DNA of 57,306 nt from contig JASBYY010000014.1 of assembly GCA_029983675.1 (NCBI GenBank), forward strand, positions 1 through 57,306. Direction: 5' to 3'. This document shows, piece by piece, positions 1 to 8,626 of the stretch. Below the pieces are notes generated by a model, which saw only the letters and a program-made list of their open reading frames with translations, did no database searches and was not told the DNA's origin. Made by a program: the position numbers and the translations under genes. This DNA comes from Bacteroidales bacterium. GTDB taxonomy: Bacteria; Bacteroidota; Bacteroidia; Bacteroidales; F082. Numbering within the stretch: the first letter of the stretch is position 1; each line of letters starts with the position of its first letter.

Positions 1-34
1 CATGTATCACTCAGTGCCTCCGCAAAAGTTGCAT

Positions 35-184
35 TTATGTGTTGAATTTAGGTCTGTCTATATTCCTGAAATTGCAAAAACCATTATCAGAGGTGAAATT
101 TTTCTGATCTCCGTCATAAATCACCATTGTTTTGTTGAGGTTTTCTTTCAACAAGGCTTTCAGATAATTTAGGTTTTTATCAAT
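35..184 (-). pseudogene. Small coding remnant, unidentified
   Basis: On the minus strand a 49-codon stretch runs between two stops with no ATG. It reads like a protein C-terminus, with segments such as NYLKALLKENLNKTMVIYDG and NGFCNFRNIDRPKF before the stop. The lysine and asparagine-rich helix followed by a short beta segment resembles tails of the AAA ATPases that occur as decayed copies elsewhere in this window, but I cannot name the family. It lies downstream of htpG and is probably a relic. Confidence 0.25.
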
Positions 185-403
185 TTATTGTTCATTATTT
201 AGCCAAGTTTGCGGTTGGAGTGAAAATTTGGATAAAAATACGATGATTTTGTTTTGTGAAACAATTTTGTTGGGAGGAGTTTGTTATATGCGCTAAGTTT
301 GCCTTGTTGGGTGCTTACAGCAAGACCCACGGCTGCAAAATGAGGGAGGTACCTGCTGCTCCGAGAAACACCAACAGTCCTAAAAGAGTGAAAATAATGT
401 GAT

Positions 404-443
404 AAAGCCGCAGCCAAACAAATTTTTGTCTAACTGCGGCTTT
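404..443 (-). terminator. Probable terminator downstream of htpG
   Basis: Perfect 10-bp inverted repeat AAAGCCGCAG / CTGCGGCTTT with a 20-nt loop, starting 20 bp beyond the htpG stop. The 3' arm ends in TTT only, so the U-tract is weak. The rest of 185-403 shows nothing convincing. Confidence 0.5.
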
Positions 444-463
444 ACTATGCCATTTTCTGACCA

Positions 464-2404
464 TCAAAGTTGCTCCATGTTCCGCTTCACAAACTCGCTC
501 AATTCCTTGCCTTTCAGCAGGTTTTTCGAGAGCAGGGCGAGATCGTAAATCTGACGAATGGCAGCCTCTTGCTCGGTCTCTTCCTTTTCTAACAATCCGC
601 TGATGACAGGATGATTGGTGTTGAGTATCAGGGTGTAGCTGTCGGGCATGGATCCGTAGAACGACATGGGGCTGCCGCCCATGGCTTCCATATCCTTCAT
701 GCGCCGCATCCACTCGTTCTGTGTGACTTCCACCGGACTTCCGCCTTCGGCTTCGTTGCTGAACTCCACGTTGAAGCGCAGCTTGTCGATGACCTTTTCA
801 AAGGCGGCCTTAAGGCTCTCTTTCTGCTTGTCGTCGAGTTTGGAGCCGGGTTCTTGGTCGTCTTTCTTGACGATGAGTTTGTCGATGGTGTTGGAGTCCA
901 CGCGGGCAAACAGGCTGTGTTCCTTTTTCTGTTCAAAGTTGGAGATGAAATGGCTGTCCAACAGGCCGTCCATCATCAGCACCTTGTAGCCGCGTGCCTT
1001 GGCGTTCTCGATGTTGCTGTACTGGTCGTCGGCATCGGTGGCGTAGAGATAGACGAGCATGTCGTCCTTGTTGGTTTGCGTGGGGGCGATGAGGTTCTTG
1101 TATTCCTCAATGGTGTGGAAATTGCCCTCGCTGTCCTTGAAAAGGAAGAATTTTTCGGCACGTTCAAAGAACTTCGGGTCAGAAATCATGCCGTATTCGA
1201 TGAAAATCTTGATGTCATCCCAGTTTTTCTCGTAAGTCTCACGGTCTTTCTTAAAGAGTTCCTCTAATTTCTCGGCCACTTTCTTGGTAATGTAGGTCGA
1301 AATCTTCTTCACGCTCTGGTCGCTTTGCAGGAAAGAGCGGCTGACGTTGAGGGGGATGTCGGGCGAATCGATGACACCGTGCAGCAGCGAGAGGAATTCG
1401 GGCAGGATGCCTTCCACGCTGTCGGTGACGAAGACCTCGTTGCAGTAGAGTTGTATCTTGTTGCGTTGCAGCTCGTAACGGTTCTTGACTTTGGGGAAGT
1501 ACAAGATGCCGGTGAGGTTGAAGGGGTAATCCACGTTGAGGTGGATGTGGAACAGGGGCTGACCGAAGTTCATGGGGTAGAGCACATGGTAGAAGTCATC
1601 GTACTCCTCGTCCTTGATGTCGCTGGGTGTTTTTTTCCACAAGGGTGCCACCTCGTTGATGATCCAAGGCTTTTCCACTTCCTTGGTCTTGGGTTTCTTG
1701 TCTTCTTTCTTGTCATTTTCTTCGCCGACGATTTCAGCGTCTTCCACGGGTTCTTCGATGGGTTCCTGCACTTTCTTCGTGCCGAATTGGATGGGGATGG
1801 GAAGGAACTTGCAGTATTTTTCCAATAAAGTGTGGATGCGGTCTTCTTCAAGATACTCCTCGGCATCTTCGCCGATGTAGAGGATGATGTCGGTGCCGCG
1901 GTCGCCCTTGGGGATTTCGTTCATGGTGTATTCCGGACTGCCGTCGCATTCCCAGATGACACCGTTTCCGCCCGTTTCGTTGCATGATTTCGAGATCAGC
2001 GCCACCTTCGACGACACCATGAAAGCCGAGTAGAAGCCCAATCCGAAATGTCCGATGATGTTGGCGGCTTCGGCTTCGCTCTGGGTCTTGAACTTGTTGA
2101 TGAACTCCTCGGCGCCCGAAAAAGCGATTTGGTTGATATAGCGGTCCACCTCCTCGGCGCTCATGCCGATGCCGCGGTCGCGGACAGTGAGGGTCTTCTT
2201 TTTCTTATCGACTTCCACCTTGATGGTGAGGTCGCCCAACTCGCCGGTGAAAGCGCCCGACGAAGCCAGGGTTTTCAGCTTTTGGGTGGCATCCACGGCG
2301 TTGCTGATGAGTTCGCGCAAGAATATTTCCTGGTCGGAATACAAAAACTTCTTGATGACGGGGAAGATGTTTTCCGTCTTTACTCCAATATTTCCTGATT
2401 GCAT
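464..2404 (-). CDS. htpG: Molecular chaperone HtpG (Hsp90)
   Basis: Cytosolic ATP-dependent Hsp90 chaperone of 646 aa. The GHKL ATPase domain is complete: ELISNAVDATQKL holds the catalytic Glu and Mg-binding Asn, DRGIGM is the nucleotide-binding loop, and GHFGLGFYSAFMV is the lid glycine motif. A charged, lysine and glutamate-rich linker of about 40 residues (IEEPVEDAEIVGEENDKKEDKK) precedes the middle domain; it is longer than in many bacterial HtpG and typical of Bacteroidota. The C-terminus ends NMEQL. I chose the ATG at 2404 (MQSGNIGVKTENIFP) because this is the family N-terminus and because a sigma-54-like promoter lies just upstream; an upstream ATG at 2470 would lie before that promoter. 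The gene is monocistronic and followed by a hairpin. Confidence 0.97.
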   Translation of the reverse strand: MQSGNIGVKTENIFPVIKKFLYSDQEIFLRELISNAVDATQKLKTLASSGAFTGELGDLTIKVEVDKKKKTLTVRDRGIGMSAEEVDRYINQIAFSGAEEFINKFKTQSEAEAANIIGHFGLGFYSAFMVSSKVALISKSCNETGGNGVIWECDGSPEYTMNEIPKGDRGTDIILYIGEDAEEYLEEDRIHTLLEKYCKFLPIPIQFGTKKVQEPIEEPVEDAEIVGEENDKKEDKKPKTKEVEKPWIINEVAPLWKKTPSDIKDEEYDDFYHVLYPMNFGQPLFHIHLNVDYPFNLTGILYFPKVKNRYELQRNKIQLYCNEVFVTDSVEGILPEFLSLLHGVIDSPDIPLNVSRSFLQSDQSVKKISTYITKKVAEKLEELFKKDRETYEKNWDDIKIFIEYGMISDPKFFERAEKFFLFKDSEGNFHTIEEYKNLIAPTQTNKDDMLVYLYATDADDQYSNIENAKARGYKVLMMDGLLDSHFISNFEQKKEHSLFARVDSNTIDKLIVKKDDQEPGSKLDDKQKESLKAAFEKVIDKLRFNVEFSNEAEGGSPVEVTQNEWMRRMKDMEAMGGSPMSFYGSMPDSYTLILNTNHPVISGLLEKEETEQEAAIRQIYDLALLSKNLLKGKELSEFVKRNMEQL

Positions 2405-2439
2405 GTTGTAACGGATTTTTATTTGATGCCTTGGTGTTG

Positions 2440-2454
2440 TCAAAATGCGTGCCA
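2440..2454 (-). promoter_or_regulatory. Sigma-54-like promoter of htpG (candidate)
   Basis: Read on the minus strand: TGGCACGCATTTTGA. The -24 box TGGCACG is perfect, and the -12 position carries TTGA instead of TTGC at the correct 12-bp offset. The implied start point near 2428 leaves a 24-nt leader to the htpG ATG at 2404. Immediately upstream (2461-2495) are TGACA/TGTCA half-sites that could bind an activator. Confidence 0.4.
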
Positions 2455-2470
2455 TGCGGCAAACTGACAT

Positions 2471-2828
2471 TTTGGCTTGATTTGGGGTGACAGGAGGCTG
2501 GAGACGTGGGTTGCTATTGCTTCGTAGTTATCCGCTGTTGCGCGATTGTATCCGTGACAGCGGATATTCCTAACGCCATGCGATGCAAACGCGTGGGAGC
2601 AAGGGTAGCTGTTTTTTCGTCCAACGATGGGAAACCTTTCCGTTGCAGAAAGCTGTCTAAGGGCTTTTGGGTTGTTGTCAGTCAAGAATCGGATCTGCCT
2701 GTCGCGTAGGGAGATGTTTTTTCGACAAAACGCTTGATAATTTGATAGAAAACCGTATTATTGCCATTGACTGAACATATATCTATGATTGTTTGAACAT
2801 TTTTATTCAATAGATTGAACATTTTAGT
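2471..2828. other. Intergenic region, htpG to ATPase pseudogene
   Basis: About 360 bp with no convincing gene. The htpG-proximal end holds the TGACA/TGTCA half-sites mentioned for the htpG promoter. Short open frames here have no recognisable product. Confidence 0.5.
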
Positions 2829-2831
2829 ATG

Positions 2832-3209
2832 ATGAACTATAAAAGACCTTATTATCAAGATGTTGTAAATGGAGTTGATGAGTCAAGGCGTAAAATGTAG
2901 GTGCTGGAAAACCCATAAGTTTGGGGACGATGCCTCGAATCGGCCATTGGCGCGCATTTGGTCAATCAGTCGGGTGTTTGCGATTTTAGGGTCTATTATT
3001 GGCGTGACCATGCCGATGAGGTGGATTTTGTGTTGTCAAGAAACCGCAAAGTGGTTGCCATAGAAGTGAAGACAGGGCGGCGCCAAACCAATGAAGGCCT
3101 TCCCAAATTCAAGAATATGTTCCATCCGCACAAGGCCTTTGTTGTCGGTTCGGGAGGAATTTCAACGGAAGACTTCCTTACGATGGATTTGGAATGGCTG
3201 TTCAAGTGA
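2832..3209 (+). pseudogene. Decayed AAA_14/DUF4143 ATPase
   Basis: A single reading frame keeps both ends of an AAA_14/DUF4143-type ATPase but has lost the middle. It starts MNYKRPYYQDVVNGVDESRR, meets a TAG exactly where the family usually has Gln (KM-stop-VL), then a TAA, and continues as GRCLESAIGAHLVNQS and DEVDFVLSRNRKVVAIEVKT, the nuclease-like C-terminal signature of DUF4143 proteins. The P-loop region is deleted. Two in-frame stops plus the deletion make it non-functional. An intact relative lies at 19397-20671. Confidence 0.7.
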
Positions 3210-3405
3210 AAAAAAGCAATGATTATCAAATGATTATCAGAGGAAAGATACATTAACCTTACTGTTTCAATTCGGCCTCAACTCATGGTTTTACTTGTTT
3301 TTGACCGAATGTCTATCAACTCAATTTGTTATCGGCAGGTTGAGTTCCTATCTTGCAAGTCAAGGTGAAAATAAGGGTGAAACGGACAAAGTGTAAAGCC
3401 TGCAC

Positions 3406-3443
3406 TGTAAAGTTTCTTTACACCACTGTAAAGTTTCTTTACA
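3406..3443 (+). promoter_or_regulatory. Tandem activator palindromes upstream of tolC
   Basis: Two identical 17-bp palindromes TGTAAAGTTTCTTTACA at 3406-3422 and 3427-3443, centres 21 bp apart (two helical turns), ending 55 bp before a sigma-54 -24 box. The same pair occurs at three other promoters in this window. Inferred binding site for the NtrC-type regulator at 40354-41706. Confidence 0.8.
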
Positions 3444-3498
3444 CTTTTTATTTTGTGTTATTTTGTTAATATACTGATAATCACATATATAAATAGTT

Positions 3499-3513
3499 TG
3501 GCACGAATCATGT
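3499..3513 (+). promoter_or_regulatory. Sigma-54 promoter of the tolC-hlyD-permease operon
   Basis: TGGCAC at 3499-3504 with the -12 dinucleotide at 3512-3513 reading GT instead of GC, at the correct 12-bp offset from the -24 GG. The predicted transcription start is near 3525, which lies after the ATG at 3518 and before the ATG at 3542. Confidence 0.75.
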
Positions 3514-3541
3514 ATTAATGGGTGAAGAATATCATTGTATC

Positions 3542-4909
3542 ATGAAGAAAAATACCACCATCCTCACAGCAACCCTGTTTATGTTGCTAACCTGTTCTTC
3601 GGCTTGGGCCCAATCTGTGGTCATGGGGCTGAAGGACTGCATGGAATACGCCGTGTCGCATTCCAACAAGGTCAAGATGCAGCAGGCCGACTACCGCGAT
3701 GCGCAAATCAACCGCCGCGAAGCCATCCTCACGGCTTTCACGCCATCGGTCGAAGCGGGCAGCTATGCCTACACCAATTTCGGACGTTCCATCGACCCCG
3801 AGACCAACACCTACATCCGGACGACATCCTTTCACAACGGCTACAGCCTTTCGGCAGGCATGGTGCTGTTCAACGGCTTTCAGGCGGTGAATAACTTGAA
3901 AATCACTAAGATGGCCGAAAAAATGGGGCTTACGAAGACCCGACAAGTGCAAGATCAAATCTGTCTTGCCACCATGGAAGCCTATTGCAATGTGTTGTAT
4001 TACACCGAGTTGGAGCAGGCGCTTCGGTCTCAGGTGGCGACTGCCGAATCGGCGCTTTTGCTGGCTCGCCGACAAGAGGAGCTGGGACAAAAATCCCATG
4101 CCGAAGTGGTGCAGATGCAAGCCGATCTGGCCGATAGCGACTACCAGCTGACCAACTGCCGCAATCGCCTTAACGATGCTTTCATCACCTTGAAAGATGT
4201 GATGCTGTGGCCGGTTGAGGATAGTTTGAAAATCGATTGTGCCCTGAATGCAAATCCGGTTTTCATGTTGGACAATGAAAGCGAAGGCCACGACCATAAT
4301 GCCATGGTGGCGGAGGCGCGGCAAACCATGCCGCAGGTGTTTTTGGCAAGGGGTAATATGGAAAACGCCCGTGTCGCCCTCAATACGGCGCGTTGGCAGA
4401 TGCTGCCTCGTCTCTCGTTCTATGGCGGGTGGTCGTCGAGTTTCTTCACCTATCCCGGTCAGGCGGGTTATGTGGCGACCCCGTTTTTCGAACAAATCAA
4501 GAACAACCGGGGACAGTATGTGCAGCTCTCCCTGAACATTCCCATCTTCGACCGTCTTTCGCGGTGCTCGAATATCGCACGGAAGAAGAACGCCTACCAC
4601 CGTGCCGTGGCGGAATACGAACAGGCATTGCAGGAAGTGGAATCCGAGGTGAGGCGTGCCGTCGCCGACCGCAACGGCGCATCCAAGGCGTTGAGCCAAG
4701 CGGAGGCGAGGGCAGCGCTTCAAAAGGAAGCCTACGCACTGAATGCCAAAAGCTTTGAAAACGGACTGATTTCGGCTATCGAATACCAGACCGCATCGAA
4801 CAGCTACCTCAACGCCCTTGCCGAAGCACTGAATGCAAGACTTCAGTATTTCATCAAGAATAGCGTGGTGAATTATTATAAAGGTAGTGCTTATCTTGAA
4901 CAGTTTTGA
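3542..4909 (+). CDS. TolC-family outer membrane efflux protein
   Basis: Outer membrane channel of a tripartite efflux pump, 455 aa. The N-terminus MKKNTTILTATLFMLLTCSS ending AWAQS is a classic signal peptide. The body has two OEP repeats rich in long heptad helices, for example EALNARLQYF near the C-terminus. I start at 3542 rather than the in-frame ATG at 3518, because 3518 lies upstream of the sigma-54 transcription start and would put extra residues before the signal peptide. First gene of an operon with the HlyD protein 30 bp downstream and two double-FtsX permeases. It probably serves all MacB-like permeases of the locus. Confidence 0.92.
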   Translation: MKKNTTILTATLFMLLTCSSAWAQSVVMGLKDCMEYAVSHSNKVKMQQADYRDAQINRREAILTAFTPSVEAGSYAYTNFGRSIDPETNTYIRTTSFHNGYSLSAGMVLFNGFQAVNNLKITKMAEKMGLTKTRQVQDQICLATMEAYCNVLYYTELEQALRSQVATAESALLLARRQEELGQKSHAEVVQMQADLADSDYQLTNCRNRLNDAFITLKDVMLWPVEDSLKIDCALNANPVFMLDNESEGHDHNAMVAEARQTMPQVFLARGNMENARVALNTARWQMLPRLSFYGGWSSSFFTYPGQAGYVATPFFEQIKNNRGQYVQLSLNIPIFDRLSRCSNIARKKNAYHRAVAEYEQALQEVESEVRRAVADRNGASKALSQAEARAALQKEAYALNAKSFENGLISAIEYQTASNSYLNALAEALNARLQYFIKNSVVNYYKGSAYLEQF

Positions 4910-4939
4910 ATCGTATTAACCTTTGAATAAATATTTTGA

Positions 4940-6211
4940 ATGATGGAAAACATGGATCGTGTAATAGAACAGAAAAAAGGACTGCGTGTGGCGTTTACCA
5001 AAAAAGCCTTGCCCTTTTGGTTGGGCGCTTTTGTGCTGGTTTTCATTTTGTGGCTGATTTTCAGAGATAATGCCAAGACCTTGCGTGTCAATGCCGACAG
5101 CATCAGCACTGGAACAGTCGCCCGCGGCGAGTTTAACGACTATATCCGTATCAGCGGACAGGTGGCGCCGATAACCACCATACAGATCAGTCCGTTGGAA
5201 GGCGGCGTGGTGCAGGAAATCATCACCGAAGAGGGCAGCCGGGTGAAAAAGGACGACGTCATCCTGATTTTGAGCAACGAGAACCTCGACTTGCAAATCC
5301 TGAATGCCGAGGCTGACTTGGCGGAGAAGGAAAACATCTTGCGCAACACCATGATATCGATGGAGCAGCAGAAGCTCAACGTGGAGCAGGAAAAGCTACA
5401 GCTGCAAGTGGAGGTGCGCCGTTGCAAACGTGCTTACGAGGCGCAAAAAAGCCTTTATGCGGAAAAATTGGTGGCCAAGGAAGCGTGGCTGAAAGCCGAG
5501 GAAGACTATATGCTGGCGACAGACCGGCTGAAATTGGTGCAGCACCGCGCCAAGCAAGACAGCTTGTACCGTGGCGTGGAAATAGAGCAAATGCGCGAGA
5601 GCCTCGGCAATATGCGTCTCAACATGCAGATGATACGCAAACGCAAGGACAACCTCACTATCAAAGCTCCCATCGATGGCGAACTGGGTTTGTTGGACGT
5701 GGTGCTGGGACAGTCCGTCGGTTCGGGCGCACGTATCGGACAAATCAACAACTTGGACAGCTATAAGATTGAAGCCCAGATTGATGAGCATTATATCGAC
5801 AGGGTGAACGCCGGTTTGGCTGCCGTTTTTGAGCGTCAGAATGAAAAATTTCATGCCGTCATCCGGAAAGTCTATCCCGAAGTGCGTGACGGCAAGTTCA
5901 AGGCAGACTTCAAGTTCGAGGGGCAGCAGCCTGAAAATATCCGTAGCGGACAGACCTACTACCTGAACCTGCAATTGGGGCAGCCCGAAGATGCCGTGCT
6001 GCTGCCGCGTGGGTCGTTCTATCAGAAGACGGGAGGAAAATGGATTTATGTGCTGTCGGACAACGGCGACAAAGCCGTCAAGCGTGAAATCCGCATCGGC
6101 CGCCAAAACCCGCAGTATTATGAGGTGATAGAAGGCCTTCAGCCGGGTGAAAAGGTAATCATATCGGGCTATGATAACTTCGGCGACAACGATGTGCTGA
6201 TTTTGAAATAA
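4940..6211 (+). CDS. HlyD/MacA-type periplasmic adaptor (membrane fusion protein)
   Basis: Links the inner-membrane ABC permeases to the TolC channel. 423 aa. One N-terminal membrane anchor (PFWLGAFVLVFILWLIF, about residues 27-43), then the first half of a lipoyl-like domain (SPLEGGVVQEIITEEGSRVK), a long alpha-hairpin coiled coil (about residues 118-225), the returning lipoyl half (LTIKAPIDGELGLLDVVLGQ), and beta-barrel and membrane-proximal domains near the C-terminus. The ATGs at 4940 and 4943 are equally possible. It sits between tolC and the permeases, as in MacA/HlyD export operons. Confidence 0.92.
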   Translation: MMENMDRVIEQKKGLRVAFTKKALPFWLGAFVLVFILWLIFRDNAKTLRVNADSISTGTVARGEFNDYIRISGQVAPITTIQISPLEGGVVQEIITEEGSRVKKDDVILILSNENLDLQILNAEADLAEKENILRNTMISMEQQKLNVEQEKLQLQVEVRRCKRAYEAQKSLYAEKLVAKEAWLKAEEDYMLATDRLKLVQHRAKQDSLYRGVEIEQMRESLGNMRLNMQMIRKRKDNLTIKAPIDGELGLLDVVLGQSVGSGARIGQINNLDSYKIEAQIDEHYIDRVNAGLAAVFERQNEKFHAVIRKVYPEVRDGKFKADFKFEGQQPENIRSGQTYYLNLQLGQPEDAVLLPRGSFYQKTGGKWIYVLSDNGDKAVKREIRIGRQNPQYYEVIEGLQPGEKVIISGYDNFGDNDVLILK

Positions 6212-6237
6212 ACGGTTTGCGCAAAAATAATAAAGTC

Positions 6238-8577
6238 ATGAAATCCTACTTGAAATTTTTATCTCGCAACAAACTCTACACCTTTATCGAGGTGGTGGGC
6301 TTGGCGGTTGCATTGGCCTTTGTCGTGTTCATCAGCGCTTTTGTCCTGCAGGAACTGGGCTATGACAACGCCATGAAAAACACAAAGAATGTCTATGTCA
6401 TGAAAACCGGTCAGTACTACGGCAATTCTGCAACCATCAAAGAACAGTTGAGTAAAGCTCTGCCCGAAATAGAGGGATGTTGCCGTATGATTGCTACGGC
6501 GTCGATGGGTGGTGTGAGGCTCTCCTATACACAAGACGGGGAAGAGTTCAAGCAAAATGCTCTCGGTGTGGATGCCGATTTCTTTCAGTTCTTCACCTTC
6601 CCCTTCGTCGAAGGCGACCGGGACAACGCCTTGCAGATACGGGATGCCGTGGTAATATCGAGAAGTTTCGCTGAACGATGCTTTAGCGACAAAAATCCAT
6701 TGGGACAGCGGCTGAGGGTCAATATTGATGAAGGGTCTGTTGACTTGACCGTGACGGGGGTGTACGAGGATTTTCGGAACACGGTGTTCCCCAAAGTGGA
6801 CTTCATCTACCGTATCGAACAATACGAGACCTTTTATCCGAACCTGCTGCGTAACGGAAACGGAACCACGGTGCTGTTCTTTCGTCTTGTGCCCGGAACA
6901 GACCTTCCGGCGACAGAGGAAAAAGCGTTGAATGTGCTGAAGGAGAAAGATATGCTCTTTCAGTGCGGTATGTTTAAGGAATTCACTTTTATCCCTTTCC
7001 GGAAAATCCATTTCCATTCAGACGGGAGCAGCCACCCTTTTGAAGGCATCATCAATCTGAATTTCGTGTACCTTTTTCTGGCCGCCGGCATCTTGCTGCT
7101 GGTGTTTGCCTTGCTCAATTATATCTCGCTCACTGTGGCGCAAATAGGCTTTAGGGCGAAGGAGATGGCAACTCGCCGTTTGCTGGGAGAACAAAAGGGC
7201 GGCATCGTCTTCCGCTATATCAAGGAAGCGTTTCTGCTGACATTCTTCGCTTTCGGCATTGCGCTCTTGCTGACTTCTTGGTTAGAGCCGCTGTTCGTTC
7301 GGCTGATTGGCAAGGATGTGGACTTGTTTGGGCATGTCAATGCCATAGGCGCCGGACTGATCGCGCTGCTGCTTGTTGTGCTCTCTCTTTTGACCGGCAT
7401 CTTGCCGGCTATGCTGATGCTGCGTTACCAGCCCATCGACGTGGTGAAAGGAAACTTCGCCGATGGCGGCCGTATGCACTTGGGACGAATCTTCATTGGT
7501 CTCGAAAGTGCGGTAACGATGGCTACGCTCTGTGTCGTATTCGCAATGTTTCTGCAACTTCGTCACATGGCGAATCAGGATAGAGGCTACGATAGGGATG
7601 AGGTGATTTCAGTGGTGGGTGCCAAGGAATACGCCGATTACGGGGTTGACGACCTTCGCGCCTTGCCTTTCGTGGAACAGATCGGCCATGTGCAGTTCTC
7701 CCCCGTGAGCTTCGGGCGCTCTTCTTGGGGCTTTGACTATAAAGGCGAGCACATCAATATGGAAATGTATATCGGCGACACAACGGCTTTCAATCTGTTA
7801 GGTTTTCGTGTCCTCAGCCGAAACGCCACCCCAGCGAATAATGCTATGTGGCTGACCGAAAGCACCATGCGGCATCTCGGTGTCGATCTGTCATGTGACC
7901 ATTTGGTTCTTGGTAGCGGTGATTATACTGTCTGCGGTGTCATCCGTGACTTCCGGCGTGGCGACCTCTCTGCAGAGGAAACAGCAGGAATTAACCTTTG
8001 CTACTATGTGCAGGACGTCAGCGAAGAGGAAGCCCGACAGAACCTCCGGCAGCTGCTCGTAAAGGTCAACGGTAGCACAAAGGAGGCTGTCAAGGCACTC
8101 GAACAGTTCTACCAAGACAGGCACATCGAGAACAATATTAGCGTTCGTTCCGTGAATGCGGAAATCGCATCGATTTATGAGCACGAGAACAACAACATGC
8201 AGATGATAGTGTTCTTCTCCCTCTTGACCCTCATGCTTTCCGTGATGGCGTTGGTGGCGATGAGTACCTACTATGCCAAGCAGCAGGCTCGGAATGTTTC
8301 CATCCGCAAGGTCTTTGGCTTTGAGCGCAAGGATGTGTTTTTCAGCATGTTGAACAATTTCCTGAAAATCATTCTCTATGCTGCCCTGTTTGCCATACCC
8401 TTGGGCTACGTGATGGTGAAGCTCTGGTTGCAGGACTATAGCTATCGCATCGGCAACCACTGGTGGATTTATGCTGCGGTGCTGTTGGTGGTGCTATTGG
8501 TATCGGCTTTGGCCATCAGCGTGCAGGCCATCCGCCTGATGAACACCAATCCTGTGAAGACCTTGCAGAAGGAGTGA
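6238..8577 (+). CDS. ABC transporter permease, double FtsX/MacB type (1)
   Basis: Inner-membrane permease of the MacB type, 779 aa. An N-terminal helix (FIEVVGLAVALAFVVFISAF) is followed by a MacB-like periplasmic domain and three helices around residues 270-400. A second MacB/FtsX unit follows, ending in three helices and the family tail NPVKTLQKE. It therefore fuses two FtsX units, the usual arrangement in Bacteroidota. No ATPase domain is present; the only ABC ATPase nearby is at 21237. The ATG at 6238 is chosen because it matches the start of the next permease (MKSYLKFLSRNKLYTFIEVV). Confidence 0.92.
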   Translation: MKSYLKFLSRNKLYTFIEVVGLAVALAFVVFISAFVLQELGYDNAMKNTKNVYVMKTGQYYGNSATIKEQLSKALPEIEGCCRMIATASMGGVRLSYTQDGEEFKQNALGVDADFFQFFTFPFVEGDRDNALQIRDAVVISRSFAERCFSDKNPLGQRLRVNIDEGSVDLTVTGVYEDFRNTVFPKVDFIYRIEQYETFYPNLLRNGNGTTVLFFRLVPGTDLPATEEKALNVLKEKDMLFQCGMFKEFTFIPFRKIHFHSDGSSHPFEGIINLNFVYLFLAAGILLLVFALLNYISLTVAQIGFRAKEMATRRLLGEQKGGIVFRYIKEAFLLTFFAFGIALLLTSWLEPLFVRLIGKDVDLFGHVNAIGAGLIALLLVVLSLLTGILPAMLMLRYQPIDVVKGNFADGGRMHLGRIFIGLESAVTMATLCVVFAMFLQLRHMANQDRGYDRDEVISVVGAKEYADYGVDDLRALPFVEQIGHVQFSPVSFGRSSWGFDYKGEHINMEMYIGDTTAFNLLGFRVLSRNATPANNAMWLTESTMRHLGVDLSCDHLVLGSGDYTVCGVIRDFRRGDLSAEETAGINLCYYVQDVSEEEARQNLRQLLVKVNGSTKEAVKALEQFYQDRHIENNISVRSVNAEIASIYEHENNNMQMIVFFSLLTLMLSVMALVAMSTYYAKQQARNVSIRKVFGFERKDVFFSMLNNFLKIILYAALFAIPLGYVMVKLWLQDYSYRIGNHWWIYAAVLLVVLLVSALAISVQAIRLMNTNPVKTLQKE

Positions 8578-8626
8578 ACGGCGATTGGATTGTTGTAATA
8601 TATTGATTAATAAAATATAATAGACC

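Noticed and set aside
315..463. 49-aa hydrophobic ORF (MVRKWHSKAAVRQKF onward, with a membrane-like helix) whose ATG overlaps the htpG stop
   Set aside because: It runs through the probable htpG terminator hairpin at 404-443, which would rarely be transcribed through; no known family.
3587..4723. 378-codon minus-strand frame opposite tolC
   Set aside because: Shadow of the tolC coding sequence; composition typical of an antisense frame in GC-richer DNA.
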